Part shown: positions 36,856-46,606 of the stretch, piece by piece
Layout: each line of letters opens with the position of its first letter
Position numbering within the stretch: position 1 is the stretch's first letter
Assembly (NCBI GenBank): GCA_027605045.1
Contig: JAQFWX010000010.1
Location: 1,492,879 to 1,556,878 of the forward strand
Direction: 5' to 3'
From: Phallus indusiatus
Taxonomy: Eukaryota; Basidiomycota; Agaricomycetes; Phallales; Phallaceae
Length of the DNA: 64,000 nucleotides
Notes under the pieces: model-generated
The model's database searches: none
The model's input: the letters and a program-made list of their open reading frames with translations, nothing else
Told to the model about the DNA's origin: nothing
Program-made: the position numbers and the translations under genes

Positions 36856-38091
36856 CTCGCTGCCGTTCTGAAAATCCTCTCTAGTTGCAGTGACCGCGAT
36901 CTCGTTTTCTTCCGTAGCGATCTCGACACGATTCTGTGTTTCCAGCACATCTTGTTGAGCAAATCGTTGCTCGAGAATCTCGTCGATTTCATCGGTCTGC
37001 ATAAATCGAACATCGAATGCGCGTGGGCAGTCCTTAACAAGATGACCTAATTGTCCACATCGGAAACACCGGGCTGTCTCAGTCTGTATGCGGCGGCGAG
37101 CAGCATCAACCTCCATGGCATCATTTCGGGTTGGAGGTGCAACATTAGCAGGGGCAGAAATCGGTGGTCGCATTGGGTGAGACATGGTGGCAGGGATCGG
37201 TGCACGAGGTGGAGGAAAAGGAGGTGGGGAGTAAATAGGGGGTCCCGTCGTACGTTGGTAGATCGGGAATGGGCTGGGTCGAGTTCGAGAGATCGGAATC
37301 GACGTAAGAGGGGTTGAAGTCGAATTACCGGCAATGACTCGACGTTGGGTGGCATTGAAAGCATCGTTGGTACGGCGAGCTTGATCGAAGAGTCTAGCAG
37401 CCTGAACCCATCCTTCGTAGTCGCTGTAATCGGGTCGATTCTGCATCGTTCCCACTTTACTAGAGATCTCCCGGTCTAAACCTTGTCGATAATACGTTGT
37501 CAGCGCAAGGCCATCATGAATCGTAAATCCAGCGCGATCTACGATTATGCGAAACGCGTCGGTGTAATCGTCTACATTTCGACCTCCTTGAGCATAACGT
37601 CCCGAAAGAAGGAGATTCAATGCATCCTCGGCTTCGGTCACTGGGAAGAATTCAGAACGAAACTTTTGTCGGAAATCTTCCCAGGTCTCATAAGGAGCCA
37701 GTCCCCGGTTGTACTGGGCCTGAACAAGTTCGGCAAAGGCACCAGCGCGTCCACTATTCATGTAGGATAGTACCCAGATGACTTTGGTACTGAGATTCGG
37801 GAAATCGCCACCGCATACGCTCATGTAGAGTTCGACCGAGTTCCAGAATGTACGGCCATTTTTGCGATCTCCGTCATAGGCGAGAGGTACAGCAGGGCGA
37901 GTGTTTCGAGACGATCTTGTCTCGTTTTGAGGATTTGGAACCGAGGCTCCAGGATTAGGGGTGTTCGGATTAGCGGGATCGGCAGTAGAAGCCTGGGGGG
38001 GAAGAAGTCGGTTGAGATGAGTTACAAGCTCTTCCATTCTTTGTTCAATCGCAGTGAGGCGAACGATGGGATCACTCTCAGGCTGTTCCAT
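36853..38091 (-). CDS. gag: Gypsy gag (capsid/nucleocapsid)
   Basis: 412 residues from the ATG at 38091. The N-terminus has a short coiled-coil-like segment (IVRLTAIEQRMEELVTHLNR). The middle is a retrotransposon gag fold (FWNSVELYMS, KVIWVLSYM, WEDFRQKFRSEF, YRQGLDREI). A Pro-rich linker follows, then one CCHC zinc knuckle, CFRCGQLGHLVKDC, that binds the element's RNA. It packages RNA into virus-like particles. It ends in NGSE at 36853, where the pol frame already overlaps in the -1 frame. Confidence 0.93.
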   Translation of the reverse strand: MEQPESDPIVRLTAIEQRMEELVTHLNRLLPPQASTADPANPNTPNPGASVPNPQNETRSSRNTRPAVPLAYDGDRKNGRTFWNSVELYMSVCGGDFPNLSTKVIWVLSYMNSGRAGAFAELVQAQYNRGLAPYETWEDFRQKFRSEFFPVTEAEDALNLLLSGRYAQGGRNVDDYTDAFRIIVDRAGFTIHDGLALTTYYRQGLDREISSKVGTMQNRPDYSDYEGWVQAARLFDQARRTNDAFNATQRRVIAGNSTSTPLTSIPISRTRPSPFPIYQRTTGPPIYSPPPFPPPRAPIPATMSHPMRPPISAPANVAPPTRNDAMEVDAARRRIQTETARCFRCGQLGHLVKDCPRAFDVRFMQTDEIDEILEQRFAQQDVLETQNRVEIATEENEIAVTATREDFQNGSE

Positions 38092-38222
38092 GACGAAAGG
38101 AATCGAAGAACGAAGGGCGGAGGGGTCGTTTTATGGGCGAAAAGCGTCGGGAACGTCTGAGACACTGCTGATAAAGAGTTTCCGAAGGAAAACGACAATA
38201 GAAACGACCGGTCCGAAGGTAG

Positions 38223-38233
38223 AAGCTTGTTCT
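38223..38233 (-). promoter_or_regulatory. Primer-binding site, self-priming type
   Basis: Two bases inside the 5' LTR the sense strand reads AGAACAAGCTT. This is the exact reverse complement of AAGCTTGTTCT at 38344-38334, about 25-30 nt below the TATA-like box, which is where the transcript should begin. I did not see the usual initiator-tRNA complement TGGTATCAGAGC here. Confidence 0.75.
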
Positions 38234-38235
38234 AC

Positions 38236-38586
38236 TGTTAGGGCGACTCAGGGCACACACCTAGAGGAGGGAAAACCTAAGATCTATTGGGGGACAACGA
38301 CTAACTACTCACCTAGAGGAGGGAAAACCTAAGAGAACAAGCTTAGGTATCCCCCTCTAGGGAAATCGCATATAAGTACAGGATATGAGGCGCCCGACTG
38401 ATCCCCATGGGATCCGAGGAGATACAGACAGAAATCGAAAGAAATCGAAAAGATCGAGAGATCGAGAAAACGATGAAAATAGTGGAAATGACAAATACGG
38501 GAAATGATGGGAATCGAAGTGCGAAATGAAATCAAAAGAAATCGAAGAAATCGAATAATAGGGCAAGGCGCTAGCGTACCGTAACA
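38236..38586 (-). repeat. 5' LTR of the Gypsy element
   Basis: Sense strand starts at 38586. A TATA-like CTTATATGCG lies at about 38367-38376, and the likely transcript start is near 38344 (AAGCTTGTTCT), giving U3 of about 240 nt. Confidence 0.93.
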
Positions 38587-39121
38587 CCACAAAGCATTAA
38601 TTTGGTATTGTATCAGTTAATAAAGAATTATAAACTGATGAAATGCTACTATTAATCAGAGTACATACATTGTTATATGCAGACGATCTTTGTCTGCCTA
38701 AGTACCTAGTATTATGTAATGTACATAGGTGCTGTCACACCTGTAAATACCGTGTAACAGTAAAGGTGCCGGCAGCCTTTCTTACCTGCACTTGCAAATA
38801 TACAGCTTTACACTGTTAGTTGTGAGTCCGTAAGAATCAGGCTAATCGTAAACTGTAATGAAACGTTATACCAGTAGCTCCAGTTCTGGATTTAATCCCA
38901 GTTTTTAAATTTGTAGTCTGAATTATGTATTTTCCTGTTATTTAAATTTACAGTTGAGTTTTCTTTTCATTCTATGTCACACTTTCATTCTTGTCCAGAT
39001 TGTCAGAATATGGCACCATATTCTTCTCATTCTTCCCATTTATTATTTATTATCATCAGCACCATTTTATTCCTATCACATTTACACTTCTCATATTTTA
39101 TCTGTCACTTACATTTGTCCC
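38587..39121. other. Flank between Gypsy element and solo LTR
   Basis: No gene seen. AT-rich, with several short CTGT/ACAG words. A segment CAAAG...TATCAGTTAA at 38590-38623 resembles the sequence just left of the Gypsy element (32561-32590). Confidence 0.4.
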
Positions 39122-39517
39122 TGTCAGGGTACGTCTCAGGTTAACAGTCACTCTAGTATATTAGCGTAGTATAGTATAACCTACTTAGATGCCTACGCGC
39201 TCTACGTCGGTCATACGGTACCTGGTATACCGGTCCGTACTCATCCCTCGCGTATTCTCCCGAACTCTCCCCGTTTCTCCGTTCGCTCCATTCTGCCCTA
39301 TTTCCCTCTTTCTCTATGTCATCCGTATTGTCCTCGACTACCGCTCTTCCTATTGGTAGATAATGCACCTGATAGCTATTGGTTAGAGATAGTGTAATCA
39401 TGTATATATACAACTGTGTGCGCATGAGTAGTTCCTTGCGCTATTATAGACTGGGTTACTGGGTTATAGTAGCAGTCCGATCCTTAAGTCTAACCACTGA
39501 ACAGTCGTGCCCTAACA
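39122..39517 (+). mobile_element. Solo LTR A with 5 bp target duplication
   Basis: 396 bp from TGTCAGGGTACGTCTC to GTGCCCTAACA. It is flanked by GTCCC on both sides (39117-39121 and 39518-39522). A TATA-like GTATATATAC lies near 39401. It is not the same family as the nearby Gypsy LTR apart from its ends. Confidence 0.85.
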
Positions 39518-39715
39518 GTCCCATCCTCCGTATTTTCCATTTCTCTTACTCACATCCACCATGTGCTTGTTCTCAATTTGATCCATGTTAGCATATAATA
39601 CTCATAGACTCAATACATAAACATTTCTTCAACTGAGTACTCTTGCTCTGACATCACTTATAGTTCACTCACCTCTGCATTGTGTGACTGCTATTTCAAT
39701 AGTTCTCAGGGATTC

Positions 39716-40060
39716 TGTCAGAGTACGCTACCACCGTCTCTCATTTTTCCTTATTTATTATCATCAGTATATATTTATTTCTATTTTATTTATATTTCCC
39801 ACACATTACTTCCACCTTCCATTTATTCCCTTCGTCTATATTTCACCTTCTTTACTCGTGCGCGTTGCGTGCTCGTACCCGGCGTGATGCCCGTGACATC
39901 ACATCGCTTAGGCTCAGCTTGGGCGCCTGGCACTTAGCTGTGTCAGGGCCGCACGCCGCGTTGTTGTTTTATGTATATAGTAGCTGTACCTAGAGTGAGG
40001 GTCCCTAAGCTTGTTCTCTTAGGATCCCCTCCCTCTAGTCTGAGCTGAGTAGCCCTAACA
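39716..40060 (+). mobile_element. Solo LTR B with 5 bp target duplication
   Basis: 345 bp from TGTCAGAGTACGC to GTAGCCCTAACA, flanked by GATTC on both sides (39711-39715 and 40061-40065). Its 3' part carries CCTAAGCTTGTTCTCTTAGG, also found in the Gypsy LTR at the predicted transcript start. Its middle matches the LTR relic at 32022-32520. So it belongs to a related chromovirus family, in the opposite orientation. Confidence 0.85.
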
Positions 40061-41096
40061 GATTCTCAGTCACTACTAAAGGATGGAAAAAAAGAAAAGT
40101 GTTTCTAAAGTCCAAATTTATCACCTGGCTTTACAAAGATAATTCAACTTTTCAACTTTATTTATTCTCAGTAATTTTATTTATTGTATTTAATTTATCT
40201 CATTACTCAAGATTAGTAGTATCAGTCAGTATCAGTCAGTCTCAGTAGTCTCTCAGGGTCTCAGGCTGTTCATATCACTCATTTTATGCCAGCGAAGAGT
40301 GCGAGTTTAGGAATGTATTTGAGTGAGAATGTTGATGTCTTGTGATTGGCTGCTGAGGCTGGTTCACCCACCACTGTCAGCACTTCACACACCGGAGGCT
40401 CGGCTTCGCCTCGCATTGGAGAACAGACCTCGCGCTGCTTACATAAATATATTAGGTAATTATTAGGTCAGCACTTCTACTTAGTCATCGTTGCCTTTTC
40501 ATTAGTATTGATTGATTGATCAAATGAACACTCGGCTAAACTCTTGTTGCCTCTTCCGATATTGAATGACATCTTCGTGTTGATCGACTGTCCTTCAACA
40601 ACTGTGTTATGGATCATCTTGACGATGGGCGCAATTGGAGAAAAATTCAAGCAAACGATAGGTTGAGCCGATTATGATGCCAAAAAGGGTCATCATATCT
40701 TCCTACTTATCTGATAGACATGGCCTAATTGTCAAGGGCTTCAGTGGGCTGAGTAACCAGATAAATATATGTATATGATGAAAGTGCCTACTATTTATAT
40801 GCTGTAGCAACTATGCATTCAGATCGATACCGATATGAAGAGATATGAAGAGAGCCTCGAGGTTACCATTTGCAATCGCCATATAATGGGTCTTGAAAAG
40901 CTTAGTATCTTACGCACTTTCCGAAGCCAAGCCTAATCGCCGAGTTTGCGTAATGTACCGGAAGGAACTTCATCTCGGTCAATATATTCATTTGACCAAA
41001 TTTTAGTCAAGAACCGTAAACTTTGTCGGCTTTTGCGCGTCGAGTCCGATTTTTTAGGTCACTTGGACGGGTTAGACAGTTCTTTCCATATTACCT
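40061..41096. other. Intergenic with a duplicated segment
   Basis: No intact gene. It contains a short AGTATCAGTC-type repeat near 40217-40245 and the dispersed duplicate at 40522-40885. Confidence 0.45.
40522..40885. repeat. Dispersed duplicate, copy 2
   Basis: Degraded match to 28019-28385 in the same orientation, with the coding frame of copy 1 destroyed by indels. Confidence 0.6.
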
Positions 41097-42874
41097 TTAT
41101 CTACGCCTGTAATACAAATTATATAGAGCAGTCCGTCTCTCAAAGACATCCGAAAGATCCTTGACGGTAAGCTCAATTTCATCTTCCTCATTGGGCTCAC
41201 CATCATCGACAAATGATCCCATGTTTCCGATAATGGTAGACACCACTGTTTGGTCTTCCTAATAGTTATAGTGTCAGTTCCACTTCTATACTTTACGACC
41301 AGAAGGGGTACTAACCGACGGTTCTACAGAAATTTGGATCGTCAAAGTCCGTTCCTCGATACCACAAAGAATTTAAAACTCACCATTGCGTAGGTTCAAT
41401 ACCAGACGCGAAACCATAGTTGATGTCAACAGGGTGGCGAGACTATATTCAAGCATTTATCAAGTGTATAGGCAAAGAAACAGCATATTATCACTCACGC
41501 GGCAGCTGTCCCATTCAATCGACCTTGGCTCGCCTTACCAAGAGATCCATGTCAGCGAATATCAGTGAACGTCCCGATACCGCAAAAAAACGCTTACGGT
41601 GCTGAATAATAAATTTATTGTGTTGACGGTGAATATGCAGAAGAAATAGAGGATCCCATCTCTTCTAAATCTTTCAATACTCCTAAGAAGAAACATTCAT
41701 AATACGTCATCAAATTGGACTGATTCACATACGAGCTGACAGGTCCCTCAGAGCGCGGACCGGCCGCCTTTGTCCTTCCAAGAGTAATGAGGAAAACAAG
41801 CGAGTCAATAACCATAGGAAATATCCAGAAGACAACTGAACGTCTTCCTGAGTACTAGGCTTCTTGCCCTCAAAGATAGTGCACTTACTCTGAAGGGGGG
41901 TATTACTAGGCGAACAGCCTAATCAGATAGACATAGATTCAGAATGTGATCCAATGATTACGTGTTTACTGACCATTGATACTGGAAGGTAACATTTGCA
42001 CTAAAGCTTTTGTAAATTACAATAATTCCTTAACGAAAACAGTATAACTCACACGGCGAACTTGGAATAGTTATAATCCACAGGACAACTTGAATTAGCC
42101 AGATCGCAGCGAGACCACCAGCTATAATGCGATTTCGACCAGTCAAGGCATAGACGCGAATAATCATAAGACCTTGTAACCAATTAGCAATTAATCAGAA
42201 TCTATTAAACAGAATGGCTTACATTCGCAAACTTTCGTTTAAGAAGCGTCGATTCAATCACTCGTAAACCAAAATATGAAAATTCTTACTGGCTGTTGTA
42301 ATCAAGGCAAAAGATATGACATCCTTGTACATCCTACGACAAATACCTCTGTTGACAATGTTTGTTAAACTCTGTGAAAAAACGTATACGAAAACACACT
42401 TGAACATACGTCTGATAGAAAGATAAGATACAGAAAAAAAACACGACATCGTATAAGGAAAACCTACCGTGTCGCTTATGGCAGTGTACTCCACAAATGA
42501 TAATGCATAAAAGATTGGTGTGAGGTAACGATTGAGTAAAAAAAGAATTTTCGGTATGCTCAAAGGAGCCCGCCATATTTTTCGGACCTTCGGACGACGT
42601 TATAGACAAAGTGTATACATTTAAGGACGGTACGTGCCTCTTCACCGAGTGTTAACGCTGGAGAGAAAATAAATCAAAAGAAACAGTTAAAATGACTGCA
42701 GCGTACCATGGTCATATATTAGCATAACGTACGACCCTAGAAAAACCATGTTTATGATCTCACTACACCGATAAATTCAGTAGATGCGACTATAACTTGG
42801 AGCATGAATTCCAAACCGTACATGCGAGCATACAGCTGGACAAAATCTACCTGAGATGTGCTTGATGCCTCCAT
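41097..42874 (-). CDS. DUF6533-type multi-spanning membrane protein
   Basis: Several exons are clear, others approximate. The start is MEASSTSQVDFVQLYARMYG at 42874. Then 42736-42707, 42657-42638 and 42587-42468 join to give SYVMLIYDHALTLGEE plus VRKIWRAPLSIPKILFLLNR, the hallmark of basidiomycete DUF6533 proteins (YD..LTL..EV..IW..P). Further helices: VISFALITTA (about 42290-42330), LMIIRVYALTGRNRIIAGGL (about 42060-42170), then WIFPMVIDSLVFLITLGRT (about 41760-41830). The tail TVVSTIIGNMGSFVDD ... TVKDLSDVFERR ends at 41097. The exons between 41280 and 41740 are not resolved. The intron after LTLGEE seems to begin with GC. The family is 7-helix-like and of unknown function. Confidence 0.65.
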
Positions 42875-43944
42875 AGCTGCTTTGAATAACAGTATGCGCG
42901 CAGCTCAAGGTCGGGGGCGAAATCCCAGGGTGAGGTCTCAAATAATGGTCAAAGAGCGCAACCACTGTGGCAAATTTCGAAAGGAATTTTCTCGAGAAGA
43001 CGGCTTCTCAAATATAGCCCGTGAGACTTTAATTTCCTAAAGGTGTAACAAAATCAAATGCTTAAAATTGATTTCGGAAGTGATGAGACAGTACTAGTTG
43101 ATCAAGAAAAATACATACTAATTCAGTCTCTGTTGGCGAACGTATCAAACAAAATGCTGTGAATGATATTCATGCATTTGTTTTAGCTTCAGGCTGAGGT
43201 ACTCCAATTACAAAGCCATGGATTCGAAATTCGTCGTTTGACCTGACTAGGATTTTGGAAATTATTTAGGAATTGGCGAAGGAGGGGTTCCTGGGAAACA
43301 AATCGGTGTGAATTCACTGGACAGCGCTCCCGTGAACAGTATTGGCTCTCACAGACATCATCAGAGTTCTGCAGTACGCAGATCTGCTTTGATTTTTAGC
43401 GGAAATTTTTTTTGAAAAGTTTATTTTTGAGACCTTGCCTGGAGAGATTTAGAACCGCACGAGTTCTGACAACGATATGCAGCATGATGACAACATAGTA
43501 GAATGACATTTTTCCAATTCGAACCGCAATGTTGCCGTAGGTTAGATATGATTTTTTTTATTACAAGGCCATAATCAGATGACGCTAATGAACCACCCGC
43601 GGTCATCCGATCCGTATCATCCGTGAAATAATGTGTCGGTAGATTCGCTACCCAATAGCTATGTACCTGACCTTGTGTGTCAGACCCGCTAGCCAGAGAA
43701 AAATCAGAGACTCTACCCATTCATTTGCTGCGCAATAATATCTCAAACCAAAAAACAATTCGCCTTGAGCGGAACCTTCGAAAAACGAACGGAGCTAGGA
43801 CAGTCACGATCGCGACGCGACGAGTTACGAGTTCCCACGTATGTAATAACAGCGCTCTTCGACAATCTTTCAATCTCCCAGTTGTTTTTACCCCAGCTTC
43901 TTCATTTTTTTTTGCAAATTCCGTTGTTGTTATGGCCTGTTGTT
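42875..43944. promoter_or_regulatory. Intergenic between divergent genes
   Basis: About 1.07 kb between the DUF6533 gene (-) and PSO2 (+). No gene with a recognisable product. It should hold both promoters; no specific box can be assigned. Confidence 0.4.
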
Positions 43945-46390
43945 ATGTCTCGAAAACGTAAAGATTCATCTCAAAGCACGACCTTGTTCGATTATTTTGC
44001 TTCAAGCTCTAAGAAAACGCGTCGAATACTGTCTAAGACACCCTCAAGAAAACCTTCCGTCGTTGGTGGCAACATCGAAGAAGATATTATAGTCATCTCG
44101 TCCGATGTTGAGCCTGATACCCAAGAAGATAGTCTTTCTGGTCGTCCGGCTGGTATGGAAGCCTATGTGACACCCATACATACGGCTGGGAAGGAAGTAC
44201 CGGTTGAGGCCATCCAAGACAACGAAGAACCGATCCCGGGGGACAAGATAGAAAGCATTTCTGAGTTATGTGATATATCAAATATACCCTTGGAAGACCA
44301 TTGGGATTTCAAAGATGATGAAGCTATGGAAGATCCTGAAGAGGAAGTGGGTGACATTGCAACCGACACTCAAAGCGTATGTGGAGCTGAATCACGCGAC
44401 GAAAGTCCTGAAAGTAGCTGTCCTATTTGTATGACCTCGTTGAAGGGCCTATCAGACTCGGTGCGTTTATCTTGTCGCTGAGATTAACGCTTCTTCTAAT
44501 GCAAATGCATGAATAGGAAACTGAAAGACACGTTAATAGGTGTCTTGATACACTGTCAGCAGAAGCTCAAACATCCCGGAAAATTGCTTCCTCCTCCAAT
44601 ATAAAACAATTAGCGAAGACGGCATTTTCCGTTTTAATGTCAGGTTATCAAGATACCAAAGCATGGAAGGAAGCTACAGAAGCAGAGAATCAACGTGGAG
44701 GAGTTACAGGACGGAGATCCGCTCCTTTCTATAAGGTATTTATTACAGCTTGAATACAGCTTGCAGTAATCACTATCTCAATGTCGATGAATTGCATTAG
44801 GTCTTACAGGGCATGCCCATTGCCGTTGACGCCTTCCGCTATGGAAAGATACCTGGAGTAACGGCTTATTTTCTTTCGTACGTTCAGTAAACTTAACTTA
44901 TGTTTAATAGCCGCTTAACTGACAGCACACGAATTACAACTACAGTCATGCCCATTCAGATCATTATACTAATTTATCCTCTTCCTGGAAAAACGGCTTA
45001 ATCTACTGCTCGCAAACTACTGCTAATCTCGTTATTCAAATGCTGAGAGTCGATCCGAAATGGATAAAACCATTACCTTTGGACATTCCAGTAGTAATTC
45101 CAGATACTGGGGGAGTCAAGGTTACGCTGATTCAAGCCAACCACTGTAGGCCAATCGTGTTTCTCATTGTTTTCGTTCCCATTGATCCCTTTCTGAAGGT
45201 CCCGGTTCTGTGCTGTTTTTATTCGAAGGTCGTCAAACTGTAAACGCTGGGGACAGCACTTTTCGGTCTCCTCATATTGGCTCGTCTAAGGATTTTCGAT
45301 ACCTCCACTGCGGCGATTTCCGAGCTTGTCCAAAGCATATAGAACATGACCAAATAAGGGGAGCACATATTGATGCTGTATATTTAGACACAACATATCT
45401 AGATCCAAGAGTAAGATTGTTCGTTCCTGTCAAGGGATGAGTCTAAAAATTGTCTAGTATTGTTTCCCTCCGCAACCATTGGTCATCTCTGCATGTGCTG
45501 ATCTAGTTCGTCGATTGATTTCGCCTGGATGTACCCCTACGGAGAATGGACGTGGGACCTTGGAGTCTATAGCTAATTGGCTAGTACCTGGTGATGAAAA
45601 GGGCAAGGAGAAGGAGAAGTCCAATTCAGGCAAAGAACGAACGCTGGTCGCCGTCGGGTTCGTAGTTAATGACCTTTTTATAAATCACAAGCTAAATTTG
45701 ATTTCATTTAACAAGGACCTACACTATAGGAAAGGAACGGATTGTAAAAGGTTGGTTATTTTCTGTTTCTTTCTTGTGCTGACGTCACCGCTTATTGTAC
45801 CTACCAAAGCCATCGCGAAAAGTCTTTCTACAAAGGTGTATTGCGACTCCCGTAAATCATCGATACTCAAATGCATCGACGATCCGGAGTTACATCAACT
45901 GCTTACAAACGATCCACTAAACGCTGGAATTCACATCGTTCCTCTTCACATGATAGTATCAGATAGGCTCTCTGGATACCTAGAAAAATGGAACGGCCAT
46001 TGGACAAAAATTATTGGATTCCGACCCACAGGTTGGACATATACCTCCAACGGAAACAATCTCGATGATTCATTCCCAAGCATTCCTCACATTATCTCAC
46101 GAGATCAAGCAAGAGACTTTACACATGCCAATCTTCGGTTAGGCAAAAATTCCTCGTCAAGGGTGCTCCTGTACAATGTTCCTTATTCGGAACATTCCTC
46201 ATTTTTTGAACTCACTTGCTTTGCTATGAGTTTAGATTGGGGGAAGATTATTGCGACCGTAAATGTTGGCAGTCCGAGATCCAGGGGGAAGATGGAGAAG
46301 TGGTTCGAGAAATGGCGAGCTGAGAAGATGAAAAGGCTACGAGATGAAGGCTTGGAAATTGTACAGTATCGGTCGTTAGATTATTGGTGA
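43945..46390 (+). CDS. PSO2: Pso2/Snm1 DNA interstrand-crosslink repair nuclease
   Basis: Eight in-phase exons: 43945-44460, 44517-44735, 44801-44877, 44946-45145, 45199-45410, 45458-45657, 45716-45750, 45810-46390; 679 residues. The nuclear 5'-exonuclease opens DNA interstrand crosslinks. The N-terminus is basic with STTLFDYF (residues 11-18), a possible PCNA-binding box. A UBZ4-type zinc finger follows: CPICMTSLKGLSDSETERHV with NRC. The metallo-beta-lactamase core has AVDAFRYGKIPGVTAYFLSH, the HAHSDH metal motif, ANHCPGSVLFLFEG, NAGDS, RYLHCGDFRA and YLDTTYLDP; the beta-CASP region ends with FRPTGWTY and VPYSEHSSFFEL. All signature residues look intact. Confidence 0.95.
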
Positions 46391-46606
46391 CTTGTAATTG
46401 CCCTAATATTTTGTATTTTTTCTTTCTTTCTAAAGCGTCTCACGAGTCTTGCCTTGTTTGTTTGTAGTTGTTTGGACCGTGATCCGCAATGACATCATCT
46501 CCCCAATTGAAGTCTGAGCCTGAGCCTGAGTTCACTTGGCTCTTAAATAGTACTTGGTTCTTCTGGGCAAGTCTGGGCTATGCACATCACCTTTCTCCCA
46601 GACTGA

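Larger units (their letters stand above)
32591..38586 (-). mobile_element. Complete Ty3/Gypsy chromovirus LTR retrotransposon
   Basis: A 5996 bp element on the minus strand. It has two 351 bp LTRs that look identical base for base, gag and pol in different frames, a chromodomain at the end of pol, a purine tract before the 3' LTR and a primer site just after the 5' LTR. Both coding frames are open throughout, so the insertion is recent and the element may be active. The flanks show no 5 bp target duplication (left TTAAC, right CCACA). Confidence 0.95.

Noticed and set aside
33041..38332. Many plus-strand frames within the Gypsy element
   Set aside because: They are shadows of gag and pol on the opposite strand.
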